A stretch of DNA of 64,000 nt, taken from positions 3,777,501-3,841,500 of the forward strand of contig JANTQA010000036.1 of the NCBI GenBank assembly GCA_027625915.1. Reading direction: 5' to 3'. Below, piece after piece: positions 1-9,141 of this stretch. The position numbers were made by a program, and so were the translations under genes. Numbering within the stretch: position 1 is the first letter of the stretch; each line of letters opens with the position of its first letter. The notes below the pieces were generated by a model. The model was not told the DNA's origin and ran no database searches. It saw only the letters and a list, made by a program, of their open reading frames with translations. The DNA is from Anaeramoeba flamelloides. Lineage: Eukaryota > Metamonada > Anaeramoebidae.

Positions 1-1503
1 ACCGAATAACAACATAAAAATCCATCCATTTTTTGGAAACTCTATTTGAATTTTTTATTTTTATTTTTATTTAATGTTTTTAGAATTATTTTTTATTTTA
101 GAAAAGTGAAATTGAATTGAATCGAATTTTTTTTTTTATGAAAATTGTTTTGTTACTTTTTTCAAAAATGAAAATAAAACGTGTTTCGAAATATTGTTGT
201 TGATATTTAGTTTATTTTAATACTTGTTTTATACACATAAATACAATAATACTCTTTTCAAAAATTTGCTGGATTTTTTAAAATTATAGCCTAAATTTGT
301 AAAAAGACAAACATTCAATCTATAATTTTTAAAGTTAAACAAATGAAAAAAAACAAAATCCTTATTTATCTGAACTAATTATATTGACATTGAAATTACC
401 ATATCAAAAAAGGAGATATTTTAAAACAGAAACGTTATTATAACAATAATCGTCTATATTTTCAAATTTATATTATTTGATTGTTTTTTTGTTCAAAATT
501 TTCAAGGAATTTTTTTTTTTTTTTTCTTGATTACTTTTCATTTTTTGAAAAGCAAAAAGTTGAGAGAAACTAATAAAAATGATTAAACAGACTAAAGAGA
601 ACAGTTTGATGATGTGCTCTGAAAACTTTTTTAGTTTTTATTTTTTGAAAATGATTTTTCTTTTTATTGTTTATACTTTTTCCAAATTTCCATTTCCTTT
701 TTTAAGTTGTTTGTGTTTCCTTAGGTTCCCCCCTTTTGTTTTTTTTAGGTGTTTGGAGGATGCAAAAGGAATAAAAAATCATTATAAGAATTGGTAGACT
801 TGGTCATGACTAAGCTAGCCAAACTTGTTCATGATCAGATCTAAAACGAATCGAACTGGACTTATGCAACTGAAGAGAACTGAATCCAACAAATGCGATC
901 TGAAAAGCTAACTGAAGTGAACCGAATTGAACTTTCCGTACAATCTGTCAAGTCGTTACTTTTACTGGTTTTTTGCTGTTGAGTCGGTATCTTGTACTGG
1001 GATATTGCGAAAACAAGATTTGGGAAACTTGTAAAAAAAAATTTAAAAAAAAAATCAAAAAAAATAAAAAAGTAACAGAAAACAAAATTTTGAAAATCAA
1101 ATCTTTTTCTTAAAAACCTGGCATTTTATAGATTCAACCCATCTATAAAGTTCGAAATTAAAACTTAATAAAGTAACTGTATTTCGTTTGATCTATAGTT
1201 GTTCAAATATTTGGATCTCTTTATTAAAACAAATTATGATAGAGATCCAAAAAAATTTCGAAAAAAAAGAAAACAACCACCAACCCACTCAACATTTGGG
1301 GTACAAAAATAACTTTTCAATGAAGTTTTTATTTTTTCTATTATTTTTACTCTCTTTTATTTTCTTGCTTTTCATTCTTTTTTATTTGTCTTTGTTTAGA
1401 AATAATTTTTTCTTTTCATTTTTTAAAGAAAAGATATCCTATGAGTTATAATCTTGCCTAAATTATAATTAGTGAGAAAAAACTCTAAATCAATTTAGTG
1501 TTT
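1..1503. other. AT-rich intergenic stretch, no gene recognised
   Basis: Mostly A/T homopolymers and short chance ORFs rich in Phe, Leu, Ile and Lys, as expected from T-rich DNA. The only compositional break is about 790-1010, which is clearly GC-richer and contains degenerate repeats of a GAACTGAA-like word. No domain, splice-bounded exon or RNA gene could be recognised. Confidence 0.6.
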
Positions 1504-1824
1504 CAGGAAGTGCCATAGAGTGTCGTAGAGTGACTCACTTTTCCAGAACCCAAAAGAATAGAGAAAAATCTGTCAAGATTTTATTGAATTCTTTTGAATT
1601 CTGGAAAATCGCCGTTAGGTTTTTTTTTTACTTTTTGAAATTAAAAGAAATTTTCGAAATTTTCTTTTTATTTCTAAAATTAAAAAAAACCGCCGTTAGG
1701 TTTTCTTGGGTTTTCTGTTTATCTGTAAATTCTTTTGAATTCTGGAAAACCTAGGCACTTGACGGCACTTGACAGCCCTCTACAGCCCTCTACAGCCCTC
1801 TACAGCCCTTGATGGCACTTCCTG
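1504..1824. repeat. Foldback (MITE-like) element with 10-bp tandem units
   Basis: The ends are a perfect 13-bp inverted repeat, CAGGAAGTGCCAT at 1504-1516 and its reverse complement at 1812-1824. It continues imperfectly inward (GTCGTAGAG against GCTGTAGAG). The right arm from 1754 to 1823 is seven contiguous 10-bp units in strict register: two GGCACTTGAC, three AGCCCTCTAC, then AGCCCTTGAT and GGCACTTCCT. Inside, a block near 1588-1608 (ATTCTTTTGAATTCTGGAAA) recurs at about 1729-1748, and CGCCGTTAGGTTTT occurs at about 1610 and 1691. It has no coding capacity. The element is GC-richer than its surroundings. A target-site duplication is not clear. Confidence 0.65.
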
Positions 1825-3059
1825 AATTCCTAATTTGAATAAGAGATATTATTGAATCAAGTAAGAGAGCGAATCTGGTCAATTCTCTCAAGAATCGTAT
1901 CCACAACCCTCATAAATCGAGAGGGGCTTTGCTCCTATTCCATTCAGGTTCCATTTTTATAATATGTCAAAAAGATTCAAATCGGTCAGACAATTTCTTC
2001 AAATAATTAGTGGTTCTATGAGGCATAAGCCGATTTTTAATTAAAATTACACCGAGGTTGTTTTTGTAACTTTTTGAGGAAATGACAAATATTCAAAAAT
2101 AATGGGTAAAGTGGATTTAAACCCAGACCTTCTGAATGTAAGTTTGGCTTTATCACTGTTCCATTATCGGTTCTCTCAAAAATTCATTTTTTTTATTTGA
2201 AATTTGGGATTTTCATACTTTTATATTTGAAAAAACTTTAGTTTACTTGATCAATTTCCACAACGAAACTAAACCCCAATTCAAAATTTTTAACAGTCCA
2301 AAATTCAATTTTTGAAAAAAAAAAATCTTATTTAATTAAATTCTATGAGAAATACCAAATTAGAACGATCTATTAATTGAAATGTTAACACTTGTTTATA
2401 AATTACAATACTCCCAAAACAAAAAATAAAAAATTATCAATACTAATAAATCAAGTGTGTTAAAAATTTTGGAGAGAGCAAAACAAAAAAAGGCATTGGT
2501 AAATTTCTTTAAAATTCTATTAGGAATATTGATCTATCAAATGGTTAGATACTACCAATTAATTTTATTTGAGTTCCTCTATTTGGTAAAACTTGACTTT
2601 AACCTAATATCAACTGTTTCGAAAAAATTGATAACTAAACAGGTTACGTATTTCAAAAAATGAAATGAATTCAAAAAACTAAAAGATGAAAAAATGATTT
2701 TCATATTTTTCCAAAAATCAAAATTATTTCCAATTTTCAGGAAATTGTATTATTGTGATTCATTTAACTGTTTCAACTGTGTGGAAAAATTTGAGTTTTG
2801 GTTTGTTTCAAATTGAATTATTAATTTAAAATTAAAATGTTATTTTTAAAAGTATTTAATAAAGTTTCTAAATAAAAATAAAAAAATCAAGTAATCTCCA
2901 AGAAAATTAATTCAAATTGTTGCTTCACTCATATAATTCGTGTTCAGCTAAAAGAAAACTGGATATTTTTTGGAAAGTTTTTTTATATTTTCACTTTATT
3001 TTTTCATTATTTGATCAATAAGGTATTCAAAAAATACAACTTTTGGTTAGATTCAAACA
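1825..3059. other. Intergenic stretch, no gene recognised
   Basis: No coding region is supported. The stretch 1860-1960 is slightly GC-richer but shows no recognisable product. The dispersed repeat at 2285-2830 is listed separately. The short ORF inside that repeat has no matching ORF in the second copy, so it is not taken as a gene. Confidence 0.55.
2285..2830. repeat. Dispersed repeat, copy 1 (pair with 39765-40315)
   Basis: This block aligns by eye, in the same orientation, with 39765-40315. Shared landmarks in order are ACCAAATTAGAACRAT, GAAATGTTRACA, CAAATGGTTAGATACTA, TTTTATTTGAGTTC, an ACTTTAACC block and GAAATTGTATTATT. The copies differ by many substitutions and small indels, so the duplication is old. 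No terminal repeats or coding region were found, and the family is unknown. Confidence 0.6.
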
Positions 3060-3245
3060 TTACCGGGTTGTAAATAATCTGTGGTTTTAAGTTTAGTCCG
3101 TAACTCAAATTTAGCACATGGTTAAAACATTGACTCTCTGAATAGAAACAAGAAAGGTGTAAATAATTTATAAAAACTTATAAAGAACAAATAACGTTCT
3201 TTAAACAAATTTTAAAAAAGAATTATGGTGGTTTTTTTAGGATTA

Positions 3246-4230
3246 CCGTTGTGGAAAAAAAGTGAAACATGGAAAAAAGGTGAAACATGGCTTTTAATTG
3301 GGAACCATTAACCTTACTGAAAATGAAAGCTAAGATCAATTAATAAAAGAATAAATAAATAAATAAAGTGTAAATGGAAGTATTCAACACAATAACAGTT
3401 TTTTTAATACTATCTTTTGGTCAGGGTTTTTCTTTAATTGATCAATTATTAGAAAATTTGTTCAAAAAATTGACTATTGTTGAGATCTCCAAAACCATTC
3501 CTTACAATTTCGGTATGAAAGTAGATTTAAATTGTGTTTGTAAACTATCTTTCATAATAATTGGCCCATTAAAAATCAAATTTTAAATAAAAAGTATTTT
3601 TAATAATTGAAGTTATCTATTATAATATAAAAATTTAGATTTTAATATTCAATACTATACTCAAGAGATATTTATTTTTTTGTCTAAAAATAAAAGAAAG
3701 AAAAATAAAAAAAACTTTTAAAAAAAATTGGGCCATTTATTTTGAAAGAAGCATTACATGAAAAATAGAAAATTTAAAAAAGTAAAAAAACCCATTTATC
3801 GATTCTCCTTCCATTTGAATAACTAAATCTAATCTCTTTTTCATATTTGAAACCAAATTTTTCATTAATTCATCTGTTACTTCTTTCAAATTTTCCTTTT
3901 CATTTTTCCATTTTAACAAAAAAACTTTTGAAAAAATAAAAAAGAGAAAAAATGATTTATTTGCAAACTTTTCATTGTGAGAGGAAAAACTTCAAAACGA
4001 TACAAAAGCAATTCATTATTCAAATGTAAGGTGGGCCATTTATTATGAAATTTAGTTTATGTTCGATTGAAAATAATATAATGGATTATTATTTGAAGTT
4101 AATTGGTTTCTTCTTTTTATTGATTTTACTTTTAGTTTTCAGGTTCTATTAATGTTCACAATTAAAAACCGTATTGAAATTTTTTTTCTTGTTTCACTTT
4201 TTTCCATGTTTCGCTTTTTTTCCACAGCAG
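3246..4230. mobile_element. TIR DNA transposon, non-autonomous, about 985 bp
   Basis: The left end reads CCGTTGTGGAAAAAAAGTGA and continues AACATGG. The reverse complement of the right end reads CTGCTGTGGAAAAAAAGCGA and continues AACATGG. Both flanks show TTA (3243-3245 and 4231-4233), which suggests a 3-bp target duplication. The inner part carries a short minus-strand fragment resembling the C-terminus of Tc1/mariner transposases (3737-3919), so this is probably an internally deleted derivative. Partial relatives start at about 24473 and 26356. Tc1/mariner elements normally duplicate TA, so either the third base is coincidental or the group is unusual. Confidence 0.65.
3737..3919 (-). pseudogene. 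Tc1/mariner-like transposase C-terminal fragment
   Basis: A 60-codon open stretch contains NLVSNMKKRLDLVIQ followed by a Gly-Glu-Ser-Ile-Asn segment. This fits the family pattern at the transposase end (two Leu/Val, Ser, Met, basic-Arg, Leu, Val-Ile, Gly, then a short aromatic tail). Nothing resembling the DDE core lies between it and the right terminal repeat, only about 310 bp away, so most of the gene is missing. The family assignment is inferred from pattern alone. The fragment lies within the TIR element at 3246-4230, which supports it. Confidence 0.45.
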
Positions 4231-4578
4231 TTATATTGAAATTTTTTTTTCAAAAAATGAGAAAAAAGATCATTTTTTTACTTTATTAAATTCGGAGTTA
4301 GCTCCCAATAAAAATTCATTTTATAGCAATCGTATAACTGTCTTTATTATTTTGATTTGGAAATGATCAATCACTTTATTATGATTCGAGTTTGACGTAG
4401 AAGAACGAAAAAAATGATCTTGTTTGAAGTGATATAATATGATATTGTGGGGTTTCGAAGAACTACAATTGATTTCATATTAGGACCCGAACAATATCAT
4501 TATTTTGATTCTGAAAGGGGATCCAAAACGAGGAATTATAATAAGGGGATTTTTGAACAAATGAAACAATATGAGTTG

Positions 4579-5742
4579 CTATTTATTTTTTGAACTTAGG
4601 ATAAAACTCGTCACATCAACAAACAAATAGAAACAAATAAATTTCAAAAACTACTTTGTTATTTTTTAATGGTAATTTGGAGAACTTGTTCTTCAAATGA
4701 TCTTTTTTGCCCAACGGAGTTCTCGATATCATTGAAGATAAATGTTACATTTATTCTATTGAAGACAAAACTTTGTTTAATATCTCACAGAGACAAATTA
4801 TATCATCCAACTTTTCAAATGATTCTCTATTTCCCCTTTCATTTCACGTTTATTAAGAAATTCCTGAAAACTAATAAATATAAAACTCTGCATATACTGT
4901 GTGTTCTTAACAATGACTAATTTTGAACCTTCCTCGAAAATTGTCTTGCTTTATGAACACGAAAATTAAATGAGTTAAATAAAAATTTTGAAAGAGGAAA
5001 AATTGAGTAAGCCGATGAATTCAAAAAAAATGTTTTTGAATTTTTGCTTCATTTTCCATTTTGTAAGATTTTTTTTACCCCAGTTTCGAAGAAAAAAGGA
5101 GAAAGAATTTTATTGGTTTAAAAGTTCAGAAAGTTTGTACAATTCGTTGATCTTTGAAATGTTCTTTGTAAAGAACTGTTTTGAAAGCCAAGTTGAGTTT
5201 TATAAGATTTTGAATAAATGGAAAATTGAACTAAAAATTTTTTTTAATATTTTTGAATGTAACAGTATTTTCGAAAAATTAAATGCTTTCAAAAAGTGAA
5301 AATCAAAAGTATTCAAAAGTTGTCGCCAAAACTGAATAAAAGAGTGACTCAAATAGTTTGGGTAGCACTTTTTCAAACTTGTGGTACTCACTTTTTTGAA
5401 GCAGTTGTAGAAGAAAAAAAGTTTTTCAATTTTTGTTAAACTTACCCTATCTCTGATAATTTTATATTCTTCTTGTCCGGCTGTATCAAGAATTTCGAGG
5501 GTAATTGCTTGATCGTCTAGGAGAAGGTCTTTTCGATACGATTCTTCAGTGGTTGGATCTAAATTAGTTCCATTCATAAAGAAAAATAAAATAAAAACAA
5601 TTACATTCGTTTGCTTTTGTGCGATTTTTTTAAAGAGAAGGAGATAGAGAAAGAAAAACAAACCATAATTTTCAACAAACATATTTCTTAAGAAACGAAT
5701 TGTAAGACACGATTTCCCAACACCACCACCACCAACAACAGC
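4579..5742 (-). pseudogene. Decayed Ras-family small GTPase gene
   Basis: Ras-type GTPases are GTP/GDP switches at membranes. On the minus strand the motifs occur in the right order. Exon 5742-5664 encodes AVVGGGGVGKSCLTIRF (P-loop GGGGVGKS) and ends in NY before a GT donor. Exon 5558-5446 encodes PTTEESYRKDLL and LEILDTAGQEEYKIIRDR (switch I Thr, DTAGQE) and ends at GTAAGT. An AG acceptor at 4898-4897 leads to YMQ, then NRESFEKLDDIICLCEIL in another frame. Next comes VTFI...NDIENSVGQKRSFEEQVLQ with the usual GNK lost, then KKNNKVVFEI and VDVTSFILSSK up to a stop at 4579. Frames shift between these blocks, the G4 GNKxD and G5 SAK motifs are damaged, and no start exon or C-terminal CAAX box is visible. 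I read it as a pseudogene whose first two exons are still intact. A rapidly evolving functional gene with unseen introns is less likely. Confidence 0.75.
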
Positions 5743-6540
5743 CTTAGATTATAAAAGAAAATTTCAAAAAAAGAAAAGAAAAAAGTTTTTTTAATAAAAG
5801 ACACAAAAATTTTTTTTATTTTTTTTTATTCATGAAATGAAAAGACTTACAATTTCTATTTAGAATCAAAGCAGTTTAAAAATTTTTCAAAAAGAAGACA
5901 CACTTAAGTTTAGGTGTTTCAAAATGTTACGGTAAAAGATAAACAATCAACAAAAAAAAAAAAAAAATCATACTATACAATGTCATATGAATAAAATAAG
6001 CAATTAGAAAAAATGAAATCTTCTTTTGGAGATTTTCACATTCTTCCAAAGAAGACAAACCCCAGTTTAAAAAATGTTGGTATTTCCCTTTGATACCTAA
6101 AAAATTGTGTTTGGTTAAAATAAATAATTTTAGCTTTTAATTCAAAATTTTTGTGAATTCCAAAAAGAAAATTGTAACAATTTTTTATTTCATTAACTTT
6201 ATTTATATCAATTTAATGTCAAAAGCTAAAGAGATACTGATGTTTTTCAAGAAAAAAAGAAAAGATCTTTAGGATCTAAGACTTGTGAACTTTTTCTCGC
6301 TATTGACAAATGAAATTAAAACAAAATCTGAAGGTTTTTGTTTGAAAAAAAAAAAATTGAAAATTTCAAATTTTGAACCTTACACATATTACAACAGCAC
6401 ATTAACTTTTTGTTCAACAAAACCTTTGTCAAAAAGATCAAAATGGGTTCTGTTAAATAATAGTATTGAAGAATAGAGTTTGTTTAGTAAAAGAATATTT
6501 GACTATTAATTGAAAAAAAGGTAAAACAATTCACTTAATA

Positions 6541-7213
6541 GTCAGTTCCACTTTTCTGGCTCAAACTTTAAACCAAATTTAAGGCACAAAAACAATTTCT
6601 AATTAATATACATTTTAGGAAATGTTTTTTAACTGTAATTCTTTTACTATTGTGGTGTAACTAACCCGTGTTTTTTATTTTAACCCATTACTAAAATTTA
6701 ACTCATGCAAAAAATATTGGATGACTATAGAAATAAATGAAACGAATCAATGGGATGACAACAGTATATAAACAAGAAATTGGGTTCTTTAAATAAATTT
6801 TAAAAAAGAATTATGAAGATATGGAAAGATTAAAATGTAATTTTTTGACAAAAAAATGAGAATAATTTCATTTTTTGAATTTTTATAAAAAAATTCATTT
6901 ATTCTCTAAAAAATTTAGTAAATATTATGAAATTTTTGAAACAAAATCAGTAAATATAATTGTGCCATTTTGATTAATCAAAGATCTAACCTCTAAAGTC
7001 AATTTGGATATGAACCAAGAATCTATAAGTGATTCCTGGTGTTCCAATACCCAAGTCTGAAAAAAAAACACGAGTTAAATTTTCGTAATGGGTTAAAAGT
7101 TGTCAACATGGGTTATTTACACCACTGTAATTTGATTTTTGTTCCTTGATTTGAGATTTTTCTTATGTCTCAAGTTTAGTTGAAAGTTTGTGTCTTATAA
7201 ACGAAACTGGCTG
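6541..7213. mobile_element. Palindromic TA-flanked MITE, split by another MITE
   Basis: The left arm (from GTCAGTTCCACTTTT at 6541) and the right arm (ending GAAACTGGCTG, followed by TA) match the 197-bp palindromic MITE family at 22140, 22945, 24915, 26048 and 48464. Here the two arms are separated by a 478-bp second element at 6650-7127. This is the most diverged copy of the six, consistent with an older insertion. Confidence 0.7.
6650..7127. mobile_element. MITE with about 65-bp inverted repeats, nested
   Basis: The left end reads TTGTGGTGTAACTAACCCGT; the reverse complement of the right end reads CAGTGGTGTAAATAACCCAT. Similarity continues inward for about 60 bp through a TTTTAACCCATTAC and AAATTTAACTC block. 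TA flanks both ends (6648-6649 and 7128-7129), which fits Tc1/mariner-type target duplication. The interior has no coding region. A second, interrupted copy lies at 3060-4290. Confidence 0.7.
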
Positions 7214-8523
7214 TATTTTCATTTCCTTTTTCGTATAGAGGTTATAAATTTCATTACATTTATTTCAAAACTTGATCTATAAAACAACTAAAAAGAAGTT
7301 AAAAGTTTTGCAAACTTGTGATCCAAATACCAACCACTTTTTTCCAATGAAACCCACCAAAAGCGATTCATTTTTTGTGTGTTATTGGTTCTGAGAAGCA
7401 CTGGTGTTCCATTTCCTAAAGAAAAATGGACACTATCTTGTTTCACCTATATGTTGTATTTTTCATTTGTTTCTTCTTCTATTTTTAAAGGTAAATAAAT
7501 AATAATTTTTATCAAAAAACTTTTCCAATTTAAGATTTGAATTTGAAAAGATCACCTTTTTACAACCGATTTTCTTTGAAAGCTAAAACAAAAAATTCTT
7601 TTGTTAGCAAAAAGAAAAAAGGACTAGACGGAAAATTACTTTAACAAATAATATCCAACAACTTAACTGAACAATTCCCAACACTATTTTATTATTCAAA
7701 AATGTTGTTTTTCTGCTTAAATAATTTTAAAAAAACCTTATTCCAACACCAGGATGTTGGAAGTTTATACTTGTTTTTAGAAATCATCTTCTAAGATCTT
7801 GATTGAAATTAGATTACAATAAATTTACCTTTGTATTTGTGTCTTCCCAATCCAAGTTGGGCTTTCCACATTCTAAAGGCCCATTCATTTTGAAAAAAAT
7901 CCTGCTTTTAGGAATAAAAATTATCCAAGAATAATTATTTACTTTTCAAATGTTCAATGAAAAAATTATTCACTTCTTGATCTTCTTATTTTTTACATAA
8001 AAATTGAAACTAAAATAATTTGTTTTTGATTTTCTGACCAGTTTGAAAACACACGTGTATTGTTTATCAAATATACCTTTTTATTGGTTTCACAAATAAT
8101 TCTCACTGAAAGCAATAGGGTCGAGAGGAAAAATGGAAGATTTTTCAAAATTTTTTATCTATATGTTTTCCTGGAACCAACAATTAAATAATCTGAATGA
8201 AAACTTGAAACAGTTGAAATCGTTGATGTAATTGAAAAAACCATCAGTTTTTGAAAAGGTTGAGTCCATACATTGACATATTTCAAAAATTTTGTAACAT
8301 TTTTTAAAGATTAGTTGTTTTCAAAAAAAAATTGAAAAACTATTTGTATTCTTTATGTTCGTTTTTAGATTAATTCTAAATGAATGTAATATATAAAAAA
8401 ATGGATTTTAAATCAAAATTCCAGAAAATCATTCATTTTTATTTTCTATTTGACTTTTAATAGCCCTCCAATTATTATTCACAAACTATTATTTTATCTA
8501 ATCCAAAACTATAACCAAAATAA

Positions 8524-9141
8524 ATGAACTCATCCACGTGGCTCAACAATTACGGTTCACTTGTTCGTAGTATTCAACAATCAAAGATCCTCTATCAAAA
8601 ATTAGTATCTTCAAGTTCTGATGAAAAGGAAATACGCGAAGCTCGTTTATCACTTCGTAAAAAGGTGTCCGATCTTGAGAAGGTCTATAAAAGATTAAAC
8701 AAGCAATTAAATACTATCAAAAAAAACCCTACTAAATATTCACTAACTCAAAGAGAATACATGAGGCGAAGAGACAATTTGTCGGAGAAAAAAATTGAAA
8801 TTGAAAAACTTAAAAATTGGAAAAGTGCTCGATCAAAAAACAAAATTAAATTTCATCAACAATCGAAGGAACAACTTGAAAGAGAAAGAATGGAATTCGA
8901 GAACAAATATAGTGGACTTGACAACTCACAAATCTTGGATATAAACCGAACTACAATGAAAAACCAAGACAAATCATTAGACGAATTGTCAAATTGTATT
9001 TCTCGAATTACGAACATCGCACTGGAAATTGGAAATGAATTAGATTTACACAATAAATTATTAGATGACATTGACACAAAAATGGATAAGGTTGATCACA
9101 AACTCAAGAGATCCACTAGAAAGATGCGGAAATTTTTTTAA
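8524..9141 (+). CDS. Qc-SNARE, syntaxin-8/SYP5-like, without a membrane anchor in frame
   Basis: SNAREs of this class drive fusion of late endosomal or vacuolar membranes as the Qc helix of a four-helix bundle. The 205-residue product starts with a Trp-containing N-terminal helix, a long coiled coil (residues 12-130), and a SNARE motif (about 146-200) with NQDKSLDELSNCISRI and ALEIGNELDLHNKLLDDID. The order matches plant SYP51 and animal syntaxin 8. Two oddities stand out. The central zero-layer position, Gln in this class, is His176 (CAC at 9049-9051). The protein also ends at KMRKFF with no transmembrane segment. The stop lies in a run of seven T (9133-9139). With one T fewer the frame would continue through about 19 mostly hydrophobic residues to a stop at 9197. 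It is either a soluble SNARE, a sequencing error in the homopolymer, or a recent truncation. It is a single exon with a clear ATG after an AT-rich leader. Confidence 0.85.
   Translation: MNSSTWLNNYGSLVRSIQQSKILYQKLVSSSSDEKEIREARLSLRKKVSDLEKVYKRLNKQLNTIKKNPTKYSLTQREYMRRRDNLSEKKIEIEKLKNWKSARSKNKIKFHQQSKEQLERERMEFENKYSGLDNSQILDINRTTMKNQDKSLDELSNCISRITNIALEIGNELDLHNKLLDDIDTKMDKVDHKLKRSTRKMRKFF

Larger units (their letters stand above)
3060..4290. repeat. Interrupted copy of the 6650-7127 MITE family
   Basis: The left part (about 3060-3245) resembles 6655-6840. The best block is GTTCTTTAAACAAATTTTAA followed by AAAAGAATTATG, matching GGTTCTTTAAATAAATTTTA with AAAAAGAATTATG at about 6788. The right part resumes at about 4231 with a T-run and CAAAAAATGAGAA, matching GACAAAAAAATGAGAA near 6845. 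The intervening 985 bp is a separate TIR element. The outer ends of this older copy are not sharply defined. Confidence 0.5.
5743..8523. other. Intergenic stretch holding nested MITEs, no gene recognised
   Basis: The region upstream of the Ras relic (to about 5900) shows no convincing first exon. The nested MITEs at 6541-7213 are listed separately. From 7214 to 8523 there are only AT-rich chance ORFs, and nothing resembling a domain was found. Confidence 0.5.

Noticed and set aside
2105-2175. tRNA-like sequence on the minus strand (GGTCTGGGTTTAAATCCACT)
   Set aside because: The T-loop-like GTTTAAATCC is suggestive, but the T stem pairs at only two positions and no consistent anticodon stem, D arm or acceptor stem forms. 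Treated as chance.
3374-3586. 70-codon plus-strand ORF inside the 3246-4230 element
   Set aside because: It has a hydrophobic, AT-driven composition. The related copy at 26356-26540 does not keep the frame beyond the first residues.
4988-5299. 103-codon plus-strand ORF
   Set aside because: It lies antisense to the large intron of the Ras relic, is Phe/Lys-rich and has no domain.
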